Shown here: positions 11,601 to 20,100 of the stretch, piece by piece
How positions within the stretch are numbered: position 1 is the first letter of the stretch
Layout of the letters: each line of letters opens with the position of its first letter
Assembly: GCA_018697195.1 (NCBI GenBank)
Contig: JAGMWU010000028.1
Coordinates: 4,200,337 to 4,264,336, forward strand
Reading direction: 5' to 3'
DNA from: Certhia americana
Taxonomy: Eukaryota; Chordata; Aves; Passeriformes; Certhiidae
Length of the DNA: 64,000 nt
The notes under the pieces: model-generated
The model's database searches: none
Seen by the model: only the letters and a program-made list of their open reading frames with translations
Told to the model about the DNA's origin: nothing
Made by a program: the position numbers and the translations under genes

Positions 11601-13107
11601 TCCGGCCTCCCCAGCTCCCACCTCACTTTGCCACCTCCACACCAGTGTGGCAGTGGCTGGCATGGCCATGGGCACCCATGGAACCCCCAAAAAGAGGGGT
11701 GGGGAAGGAGGGCAGAGGCGCTGGCACACCATTATGCTGCACTGTTGGCATTGCCTGTGCTGCCAGTACCCCTGGTACGCTCAGTAATGCCAGCCAGGGG
11801 TCCTGGGGGTCCCAGTGGGGAGGTGCTGGGGAAGGTGGGGGGAGATGAAAGGCCAGCAGGGGCTGCTGCCTCTTTAAGCAGCTGCCAGATGTCTCTGAAA
11901 GGCTGGAAAAACCGGTTGGGGCGTGCTTCGAAGGGCCAGGCTCCCGGCGGCACTTCAGCTATTCCCGGAGAAATCCAAAAAATGCATATGCTTGGGAAGC
12001 CCTGTGCTCCCCCGCCTCCCCCTCACCCCACTCCTCCACCAGCCCTGATGCCCTAGGTTGCGGGCCCTGGCAAATGGGGTGGCACAGGTAGCTGGCATGG
12101 GTGTGGGGACAGTGGCATAGTGCTCTCCAGAAAGCCTCATCCCTTCTGCCCCTCTCCACTGGCACTGGGGGAGCCACTGCTGTGACAGCAGCATCCTGGG
12201 CAGGTGTATTTTGGAGGCTGGGGACAGAGATGCCAGCCCTGGTCCTGTCATCACCACGGGGTGCTGGTAATATGGCAGCCTGCTCCTGACTTTGAGGTCA
12301 CTGACCCTTGGGGGTGACATCATGGGATGTGCAGGGGAGGAGGAAGCAGTCCCTGGCAGGGATAGGGAGTTTGGAGAGACACCGAAAACAAGGCTGACAC
12401 CTCCAAAACCATCACCCCAGTGGGGCTGACCAACCCCGCTGCCACCAATGTAGTCACCAAAAACTGAGCTGGGTGCAGTTGGCTCGGGGTGGGTGAGTGA
12501 CCCTTGCCACAGGGTGCTCTGGCCACCAGGTCCGGTTGGGGAAGGTTTGGGGAGGGATGCGGAGGCACACGGGAGCAGGAGGGCTGGGACTGCCCTGGCC
12601 CCGTAGTCCTGCGCCCGCTCCCTGCCCGACGGCTTCACCAAACCAGTCTGTCTGGCAGGGCCGAGAGAGGGAGGGAGCGGGAGGGAGAGCCAGTGAGAGG
12701 GAGGGGACACAGGTCACTGCCACCTCCCCAGTCCAGCTCCAGGATGAACCCGAGCTGGCTGCTTTCAGGGCTAGGGGATGCTTGAGGGCGATGCCCCAGC
12801 GTGGGTTTGGGGCAGGAGGTTTCAGTTCAGCCCTGGCCACCCTGTCCTGGCTGGCAGCACGGTGCCTTTCCCGGTGCCTCCATCCCGCCCGCCCCCGTCA
12901 CTCACCGTACATCTTGCCCTCATCTGAGAGGATGATTTTCCTCCGGCCGCAGGGTGGGTAGATCGCCAGCGCCTCCTGGAAGCTCTGCTCGATGTCTGGA
13001 CTCCACACACCCTCGGCATCATTGTCCAGACTCTTGTCCATGCCGTCCTGGCCATCTTCCCGCCCCTCCCCAGGGCTGCCGCTGGCGTTCCAGCTGTTGG
13101 ACGCTAT
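2541..13107 (-). CDS. TEAD3: TEAD3, TEA-domain transcription factor (spliced CDS, whole gene)
   Basis: Twelve coding exons on the minus strand join in frame: 13107-12906, 10164-10100, 8367-8305, 5578-5567, 5231-5094, 4881-4838, 4734-4673, 4319-4186, 4065-3892, 3706-3566, 3364-3212 and 2654-2541, giving 1302 nt (433 aa plus TAG). Human TEAD3 is about 435 aa. A 13th, alternative exon lies at 8173-8111. The TEA DNA-binding domain covers roughly residues 31-107, a proline-rich linker about 140-200, and the YAP/TAZ-binding domain about 205-433. The conserved family cysteine that is auto-palmitoylated (TEAD1 C359) is Cys366, in the context [11 protein letters not shown]. The protein binds M-CAT elements in the nucleus and needs YAP, TAZ or VGLL co-factors. 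The paralogue call rests on TEAD3-specific stretches such as VGIKAMNLDQVSKDK and FWSGP...GPSQD and on the neighbours TULP1 and FKBP5. All introns used are GT-AG. Confidence 0.96.
2718..3125. repeat. Degenerate tandem repeat, about 65-bp unit, six copies, filling the last TEAD3 intron
   Basis: A block resembling TGCACCACCAAAATTTGCTA recurs near 2748, 2817, 2879, 2938, 3005 and 3075, spaced 59-70 bp apart. It alternates in part with a block resembling TTGCATGGGCTCAGGCACAG (near 2721, 2853, 2910, 3043). Copies differ by many substitutions and small indels, so this is an old minisatellite. It occupies most of the 557-bp intron 2655-3211. Confidence 0.7.
3212..3364 (-). CDS. TEAD3: TEAD3 exon with the palmitoylated cysteine
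   Basis: 153 nt, 51 codons, residues 346-396, [10 protein letters not shown] to NFTILQ. It includes Cys366 ([11 protein letters not shown]), equivalent to the auto-palmitoylated TEAD1 C359, and the [19 protein letters not shown] helix. Acceptor CCCCTGCAG, donor GTACCT. Confidence 0.97.
3566..3706 (-). CDS. TEAD3: TEAD3 exon, YAP-binding domain
   Basis: 141 nt, 47 codons, residues 299-345, [10 protein letters not shown] to KQVVEKVE. It contains Cys334 in STKVCSFGK, equivalent to TEAD1 C327. Acceptor CTCCAG, donor GTGAGT. Confidence 0.96.
3892..4065 (-). CDS. TEAD3: TEAD3 exon, YAP-binding domain
   Basis: 174 nt, 58 codons, residues 241-298, [10 protein letters not shown] to FFLVKFW. It carries the conserved [20 protein letters not shown] helix region. 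Acceptor CCTACAG, donor GTAAGC, phase 0 at both ends. Confidence 0.96.
4186..4319 (-). CDS. TEAD3: TEAD3 exon, start of YAP-binding domain
   Basis: 134 nt, residues 197-240, running [10 protein letters not shown] to [10 protein letters not shown]. It contains the first strand of the YAP/TAZ-binding immunoglobulin-like fold ([11 protein letters not shown]...[11 protein letters not shown]). Acceptor CCCCAG, donor GTAACG. Confidence 0.95.
4673..4734 (-). CDS. TEAD3: TEAD3 proline-rich linker exon
   Basis: 62 nt encoding [20 protein letters not shown] with split codons at both ends. Acceptor TTCCAG, donor GTAAGTC. Closely matches the mammalian [14 protein letters not shown] segment. Confidence 0.92.
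4838..4881 (-). CDS. TEAD3: TEAD3 short linker exon
   Basis: 44 nt encoding [14 protein letters not shown] plus two bases of Asp175, matching the TEAD3-specific FWSS...GPSQD linker. Acceptor CCTAG, donor GTAAGTA. Confidence 0.88.
5094..5231 (-). CDS. TEAD3: TEAD3 linker exon
   Basis: 138 nt, 46 codons from [10 protein letters not shown] to FSAAPR, phase 0 at both ends. Acceptor CCTCAG, donor GTGAGG. It contains the conserved [11 protein letters not shown] stretch followed by a proline-rich run (SPPPPLPQ). It belongs to the linker between DNA-binding and YAP-binding domains. Confidence 0.94.
5567..5578 (-). CDS. TEAD3: TEAD3 12-nt microexon (AMNL)
   Basis: GCCATGAACTTG flanked by GGACAG and GTAAGTTG encodes Ala-Met-Asn-Leu in phase 0. 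Human TEAD3 has the same four residues between VGIK and DQVSKDK, so the exon is real. At 12 nt it is near the lower limit for recognition by exon definition and is a natural candidate for regulated splicing. Confidence 0.92.
8111..8173 (-). CDS. TEAD3: TEAD3 exon 4B, alternative (probably mutually exclusive) recognition-helix exon
   Basis: 63 nt, 21 codons, phase 0 at both ends, with good splice signals (CTCTCTGCAG before, GTACGC after). It reads [10 protein letters not shown] then [11 protein letters not shown], 14 of 21 residues identical to exon 4A. The [12 protein letters not shown] form is the version typical of TEAD1/2/4, especially TEAD2. The open frame and the conserved residues mostly changed at third codon positions indicate coding selection rather than a decayed copy. 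Including both exons would repeat the end of the TEA domain, so mutually exclusive use is the likely mode; this is inference. Skipping the 12-nt microexon after 4B would produce SKLKDQVSKDK, the junction seen in TEAD2. Confidence 0.8.
8305..8367 (-). CDS. TEAD3: TEAD3 exon 4A, canonical recognition-helix exon
   Basis: 63 nt, 21 codons, phase 0 at both ends. Acceptor GCGCTAG, donor GTACGTT. It reads [10 protein letters not shown] then [11 protein letters not shown], matching mammalian TEAD3. It supplies the third (recognition) helix of the TEA domain and the start of the linker. Of the two tandem candidates it is the one whose end (VGIK) normally precedes the AMNL microexon in TEAD3. It lies 131 bp upstream, in transcript sense, of the very similar exon at 8173-8111. 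Confidence 0.93.
10100..10164 (-). CDS. TEAD3: TEAD3 TEA-domain exon (helix 2 region)
   Basis: 65 nt: two bases completing Gly68, then 21 codons reading [21 protein letters not shown] in two blocks ([21 protein letters not shown]). Splice sites are CCCGCAG before the exon and GTGAGG after it. It encodes the second helix and the basic loop of the TEA domain and is invariant in vertebrate TEADs. It ends in phase 0, so it can be joined in frame to either of the two alternative downstream exons at 8367-8305 and 8173-8111. Confidence 0.95.
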
Positions 13108-13159
13108 GGTGCTGGCTGCTCTGGGCTCCGACCCTGAGCCCCCACGGATACACGACAAC
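12906..13159 (-). CDS. TEAD3: TEAD3 first coding exon, ATA start codon at 13107-13105
   Basis: Codes 67 codons plus one base, beginning [10 protein letters not shown] and ending at GKMYG, with donor GTGAG at 12905. The acidic N-terminus leads into helix 1 of the TEA domain ([21 protein letters not shown]). No in-frame ATG lies upstream within the exon. The codon in the usual start position is ATA in the context AGCACCATAGCG. TEAD proteins are known to start at AUU or AUA, and human TEAD3 (TEF-5) was reported to start at AUA, so I place the start there. The first in-frame ATG is codon 23 (13041-13039), before the TEA domain; human has Leu there. The acceptor is probably at 13160/13159 (CCAGCAG); the alternative AG three bases earlier cannot be excluded. 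Bases 13108-13159 are 5' UTR. Confidence 0.88.
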
Positions 13160-14018
13160 CTGCTGGCACACAGGGGACACCTGTCAGACCCAGAAACCCT
13201 TGCTGGGGGCATGGGGTGCAGTGACAGCATGCTGTCTGGTCCTGGCCCTTGCCCTGTTCTCACTTGCACCCAGAGCAGCACCTCATTGTAGGGCATCAGA
13301 CACCACAAACAGGCTTTCCTTGGGGGCAGAGCATGATTTCTATGAATGCCCCCAAATACAAGTGACCACCCAGGCTTCACCCTAATAAAGTTTGGGAAGG
13401 AAACTGCCCCAGCTACTGTGTTATCCATTCAAGAAACTTTGGGCACATGGTGTTTATGGCTGACACCTTGGGACAGAATGGCAGCAGCTCTACAGCCTGT
13501 GAACCCTGACCCTGCACCGGTACCCACTGCCAAACAGCAGTCTCTTAGGGCAAACTGGCCCAAAAAAACACCCCGAAGCCTCAAAATCCCCACTCCACCA
13601 TGCCTGGCAAAGGCAGAGCTGGGATTTGAAGGGGGATGCTGAGCAGCTCTCAATCAGACCCCACTAATGGGAACCAGGTGGCCAGCGCCGTCCAGCAGCC
13701 CTTCCCCTGGTACCAGGAGAGGCCCCCCCCACCCTGAGGATGCTCAGCTGGGGCCCTCCCCAGCTGGTGGGTGATGCTGGGGAGCCTTCAATCCTCCTCC
13801 TCTTCCTCCTCCTCCTGCGCAGCTCCCAGTGCAGCGTTTCAGTGTTTTGCAATAACATGTTTGGCGGCAGCTGCCGGCGGTGGGAGCGGAGAGGTGTCTC
13901 CTGCGCCGCCGCGCTTCCCGGACGGGCTGGGAGTGTACAAAGGTCTCCGGCACAGACATCTCCTTTTAAAGGAACTGCTGAGCCCGCTGGCTCAAGTGCG
14001 CTGCAAGGCCTTGCTGCC

Positions 14019-14069
14019 TTTCTTTTTTTTTTTTTTTTTTTTTTTTTTCTTTTTTTTAAAAAAAAAGAA
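14019..14069. repeat. Poly-T/poly-A tract in TEAD3 intron 1
   Basis: About 26 T, CT, then T and A runs, ending AGAAACT, much like the tract at 2299-2357. Confidence 0.75.
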
Positions 14070-14189
14070 ACTTAGCCCCCCCATCCCTCCTCTCCCTCAT
14101 CGCGATGTGATGTCAGCCCCTCCGGTCCCGCCGCCCGTCCCTGCCCGCGTCCCCCCCGCTGCCGCTCCCCCTCTTGCTGAGCACTGTGG

Positions 14190-14199
14190 CCAAATAAGG
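14190..14199. promoter_or_regulatory. CArG box (candidate SRF site) in TEAD3 intron 1
   Basis: CCAAATAAGG is an exact CC(A/T)6GG element beside a GC-rich patch (13.85-14.2 kb). SRF and TEAD factors co-regulate muscle genes. About four such exact matches are expected by chance in 64 kb, so this is only a candidate. Confidence 0.25.
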
Positions 14200-17100
14200 A
14201 GAACTGGATTGTAGGATCGAGCCAGCCGGCCAAGGGAGGGATGGCGGCAGTGGTGCTGGACGGGCCAGCGGCACCCCGGGGCCTGCGGCACCCCGGGGCC
14301 TGTGGCACCCCGGCCGTGCCTGGTGCTGGGGGCTCTGTGGGACAGTCCCTGGCAGGGATGCAGGCTCCAAACCTAGCAGGGTTTTGGGGATGGGAGGGCA
14401 GGGGAACACCGGGACCAGGCAGTGCACAAAGATGGTGAAGGTGGCACATGGGGACAGGCCCAGTGGGACCCTCACTCCCCCCTGCAGCCCAACAAGCACA
14501 TCAGGGCTCTGGCCCAGTGGGGCACCTACACTGGGGTGCAACTGTCTGGGGTGCTGAACCCTGGCTGCTTCACAGCAGACTAGGCCCCCCAGACATGGGG
14601 GAACCTGAGACTCCTTGGCTTCTACAGCAGCCCAACACCCTGCAGCCCCCAAAGGCCTCAATGGTCTCTGTCCCCACAGAGTCAGCCCCATGGCAGCCCC
14701 AGACCCCTCAGCACTGTGGCAGCTCAGGAGTCCCCAGTCTCAGAGCACCTCAGAGGTCAGGGACCTTGCAGCATCCCAGGGCCCCACAGCACCACAGGGC
14801 TGCCATCAACTCATCCTAACAGGGGAAAGCCCCAAGAGCTGGTGCCAGAGGGTGACTTTACAGGGAATCACCAGACCTCCTGCCCCCCCCATCTGATGGG
14901 TGTTTTGGGGACCAAGGGAAAAGCTATAGGGCTGAGAGCAAAACCACAGGGCCGGCTGCACCACTGCGGGCAGCGTGCCCAGTGCCCTGGGTCACCGTGC
15001 CAGGCACTGCCTTCACAGGCAGGGTGACAGCTGACCCCACAGCCTGCCTGTGACACACGTGTCCCCCTCCCTTGGAGGTCCCCAGCCCCCTCCCACCCTC
15101 CAGCAGGGAAATCCCAGCCCAGCCTTTTCAGGGAAGCTGGGAGAAGAGGGAGGGTGATGCTGGGGCCCCGGCCAAGGTGCGAGGAAGCAGCTCCTCCTCC
15201 TCCTCCTCCTCCTCCAGCGAACCTGCTTTTGGCCAGGCTAAGACACTGAATTTCCTGGAGGGAGGGTGCATGCACCGCGCTGACGCAAGGCACGGCCGAG
15301 TGCCGCTCCACCCTGCCCTTACAAAACACCAACAACAGCAGCAATTAGGGAACCGGCACGGCTGGACGGCCTGCGGAGACCGTGGCCAGACCTGCTCCGG
15401 GCAGGGAAGGGGACCGGACCTGCTAGAAAATATGTCACCGGCTCCTGCCTCCCAGCTGCTCCCCAGGGACCAGGGCAGCAAGCCCACCCTTCCCATAGCA
15501 CAGGCATCTCTGCAGGCTTTGGGGATCCCAGGATCACTGACCCACACGCCCAGGGGCTGCTTGCCTACTCTGAGGATGCTCACCACCCATGAGTGGGGAT
15601 GGTCACTGACACCCACGCCAAGAGGGTGTCCCCACTTCCAGCTCACTTGCCCCTCACACCCTGAATTTGTGGGGGGCACACACTCCAGCCCACAGCTGTA
15701 GAGGGTGATGGAGAGGGCTGCACCCTTGTGAGGTCCCCCAGTGGACTCGGTGCCCACAGCAGGCAGGGGAGGATGCCTCCAGGGCAGCCCTTATCTCCCT
15801 GCGAGGTCAAGGCTGCCCAGGAGACCGGGACGGTGTTCCCACGGTTCCCAGAGCTCGGCCCCAGCACCATGTGTGGGGGACGAGAGGGGATCGAGCAGAC
15901 AGCAGGGTTGCAGGCAGCCACACTGTTGGGAGAGCTGCTTGGGGCCGGGGACCCTGCTAAAGCTACGGGAAACCTCTTCAAACCCTGCAAAAGCAAAGGG
16001 GGATGCAAAGAGGGAAGGGCACCTGAGAGATGGGAGTTTTGTGGCAGGTGAGGGAAGGAAATACTTTGGAGGCAGTGTCTGCAGAGAAGCACCGTGGACA
16101 ACCTGTGAGTGTCAAAAGTCAGGAGCAAGGTGCTGCTGGATCCAGCACAACCAGCTGTGATAGGGATCGGGTCAGGGATGTGCAGGGTGGCACATGAGAG
16201 AGTGCTTGGGGCTGGGAGCACAGGGACATTGTGACATAGGCAGAGGTGCCCATCACCCCACAATGCTGCCATGCACCCAGACCTCATCCTTGACCCATGC
16301 TGCCAAGCTGGGGGACAGCATATTCCTCTTCCCCAGCATGGTCAGCCCCAAAAGCATCATCCCATCTGGTGCACCATGAGGCACAGCCCCAGCAGGCTTT
16401 ACACTGCCCCAAACCCTTGTGTCCTGCCCAAACTGGGACAAGGGTGGTGGCTGTTGTCACAGCATCTCCTCAAACTGCCTGGATTGAAGGGCATGGTCAC
16501 CAGCACTCGCTTCACAAGGGGGATTGCAGCACAGCACATCCCCAGCTGGCACTATCCAGAAGGACAAGGTGTGGGGCAGAGCAGCCCCAAGGATCCCTTC
16601 TTACCTGGGGTTCCCCCAGTCCATGGCAGGGGACATGGGGACAAAAAGACTCTGCAAAGGTGCTGGGGACACTGCTGAGGCAAAGAACCCTGCAAAGAAC
16701 CCTGCAAAGACAGGGAAGGGGGTCCAGCTGCATCCTGGCTCCATCCCGCCTCCCCATGCAGGGGGCCCAGGGCAATCTAGCCCTTGTCCCTCCCCCCTGC
16801 ACCCAGACCCCACGGCAAAAGGATAAAAGTTCATGACAAGCCTGGGCAGGATCAGCACAGAGCAGCTCAGCCTCACACCGGCTCAGTGCTGCCTGCGCCA
16901 GCCCTGTGGGGGAGCACAAGGCTGCTATCACCCCCTCCCCATCACCATGACTGATGGTACCCACACTCTGGAGGTGAGGGGGACACCAGTCCCCATTCTC
17001 CCTAGCGCTGAGCGTGCAGCCCCTGCCAGGGACTGCTCTGAGACCTCAAATCCCTAGGGCACCCCAGCTCCTGCATGTCCTGGCACATTGGGGCTCAGTG

Positions 17101-20100
17101 AGAGCACAGCTGGGGCCCTGATACTGGCAGTGATTTGTAGGCAGGCAGAGGCTTTCACTAACGTGCCCCTCATTTCCGGCAGGGGAGTGCTGGCTGGGGG
17201 CCGTGTCCCTGCTCCTGCCTCTCCCCACCTGGTGACGCGGCCAGGAGGAATGCTGCCCACACAGTCACATGGCCATCAGCTCTGTAGAGCCCCTCAAAGG
17301 AAACCCAAAAGCTGTAGAGCTCCTGGGGGACACCAGAAAGACCACAACACCCCAGAGAAGATGTTGCCATCTAGTAGTGCACAGAGCAGGATGCTCTTGG
17401 CTCTGCCAAGGATGACCCTACAGCTCTTCCCAGGCACCCCATATCCCTGGCACCTTGCCCAGGGACCCTTTGGGAACACTGTGCCCCATTCCCACAGGGA
17501 AACACCGTCCTGGCTGGCACATGGCCGTCCCAGGGACAGCGGGTGGCAGCGGCCAAGCGAGATGCGGCGTGGCAGGAGGGCGGTGAAAGGAGGTTTGTTT
17601 ACATTGCACTCCTCTTCCAAACAGCTCTCGGGCTGCCGTGAGGGATTCCCTGGCTTGTGGAGGGAAGGGTGGCCACTCTGCTCTCTCCCACCCAGGTTTG
17701 CATCTCCTGACTGGCCATGCCATGTCTGAAGGGTCCCCTGGCACAGTCTGGGGACCCAGAGGGTGGCAGAGCCCCTAGTGCACTAGGCTGGCTCCCCATG
17801 AGACAGCCCAACTAATTTCCTCCCCTCTATCACTTCCTGTCCCTTCCGGCTTGGCGGGCGGCTCAGGAAGCAATCGGAGTGAGGAAACCGCAGGAAGCCA
17901 CGTGGCAGCATCCCACCAGGGTCTGAAGAACTGCCAGGGCTGCCCCGGGCTCTCCATGCCCCCCAGCTCCAGCTGGGCCCCAACAGCCAAAGGGTCCCCT
18001 AGCTCCCAGCAAAGCCCTGAGCCTCCAGCTGGCAGGGATGTGGCTGGTCCTCACTCAGCTGTGCGAGGCTGAGGGATGCTCAGACCCCTCATCCCAGGGG
18101 GCTGTGGATGCACAAAGAGAAAATGTGAGCGATTTCCTCCCAAAATACTTGGGGCAGAGAGAAGGAAGGGGATGAGGCAAACCCAGGGCACAGCTCCTTC
18201 CTACAGCAGAATCACGGGCATCCAAACCAACCCCTCCATTCCCCTCTTCCACCTGGCAGGATGGCACAGCTGCGTTTCGTCTTCTGAAGGACCTGAGCTG
18301 GTTTTGCTCAAGTCTTCAGGCTCAGGACCTGAGGGCAGAGGACAGATGGACACTGTAACCCGGCGTGCCTCCCTGGCCCAATTACACTGCCCTGCCCAGC
18401 CAGGACGGGGCGTTTCACCCAGCAGCGCATAAATAGAAAGCTTTTAGAGCATTAATTGCTCTCTGTGTTATGAAACGAGCTGGATGGAAACAACAGGGTT
18501 GGAGTTGCCTGCTGGGGATGGGCCACCCCCATACTGTCCTGTGACACCCCCAGTGCTGGTGGCCCATGGCAGAGCCAGTGATGGACACAGCACCCACAGG
18601 GGACTGCTGTATTTGCCAAAATATATCCATTCACAGGATGTTTCCTCCTCAACATCCCCTCAGATGAGCTCAGAGTGGCCAACAAGTCCTGAGTCCTTGG
18701 GGATGCCTGCCTTGTTCCGAGGGGAAGCCAAGGGTCTCTGGTGTCAGGGGAGCACCAGGGAAGTCTGGGTCAGGCAGTTCTGTGCCTGCATTGGGACAGT
18801 GTCCCACCACTGGGGCCAGCCAGGCATCCCAGGGACCCCACCAGCCCTCTGTCCTGTCCCTAAGGAGGAGAAATGCCTCCACAGAAGAGCTCTGGGTGCT
18901 GCTGACCCCATTTTATGGCATTGCAGCAGGGCCAGGGAAAACGTCTCCCAAGGGACCATACCAGGCAAGGAGGAGGAGAAGGAGGAGGAAGGCTGCAATG
19001 AATTTCACACCTGCCCTCAGCCGCCTCCACCCCCGTGAAACCCAAGCCTGCCCAGGCAGCAGCTGTACCCACTGCCCGCGCTGTGGCACCCAGTGCTGGA
19101 GCCCAGGGTCAGTGCTGACTGCCACACTCACAGCTCCCAACCAGAGAAACCCCGTGGGATGGGGCGTGTGAGAACTGACTGGGGGAGAATCAGCTCCTGA
19201 GAGCAGGGCAGAGTGGCTGTCAGGCATTACCACCCCAGCCAAGACACAGAGATGTTCCTGGCTCCCAGAGTCTGGCACAGAATGTGACACAGCACTGTCC
19301 CCTGGCCACTGTCACCCCTGTGAGGGTGGCACACCTCCCTGCCCTCCTGCAATGAGCTCAGAAGCTCAAAGCAGTGCCCAGCTGAGGTCCTGCAGGAGCT
19401 GCAATAGCAGGTACAGGCTGCCCTGCACAAACCCCATCAATGACTTATTCCCAGAAAGGGATATTTTGATCTAGCACCATTTTACTGCCATCACCTCAGA
19501 CAGTCCCAGAGAGCAAATCCTTGTGCATGCCAGGAGCGTGCTGGGAGCCTGTGGCAGCTCATCGCCTTCTCCCAGCATCTCTTTACTGCCCGAGCTGAGA
19601 GCTGGAGACGGGCACAGCAACTCCAGCTCCCGCAGATTGAAAAATTGCTCTGGAATCCTTGGGGAGGAAAATGGCTAAAAATACATGAAGGCAGTATTCT
19701 TGGTAAAAGAAGGAGCTCCAGCGAGGAGCATGGCCCAAGAGTGCCAGAGAGCCCAGCACAGTGTGTTAGACCCCTGCCCAGCACACTGATGGCCAAACAC
19801 CACAGCTGGACCCTGACAACTCCACAGTGCCACCCAGGCAAGGCTGTGAGGGGACACAGCAGCCACCCCGTGCAGGAGCTGGAGTCCAAACTCACACCAT
19901 AGCTGGGCACAGGTGCTGGCGAGCACAACAAGCAGAACTCTGCCCAACTCATCCGCCAAGAACATGGGCACAAAGCTGGGTCTTGAACCAGACCTTCTCT
20001 CCCGGACTGTGAAGCGCCCAGATCTTCCTGCTAATAAAAACCCGACGCTCGGTTGGGTCGGGAGCTCGCATGCCTGCGTGCGGGTGTGCTTCTTCCTAAA

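Noticed and set aside
14241..16287. Several 100-215 codon frames on both strands in 14-16 kb
   Set aside because: No recognisable domain or splice-linked partner; they lie inside the TEAD3 first intron and are composition-driven.
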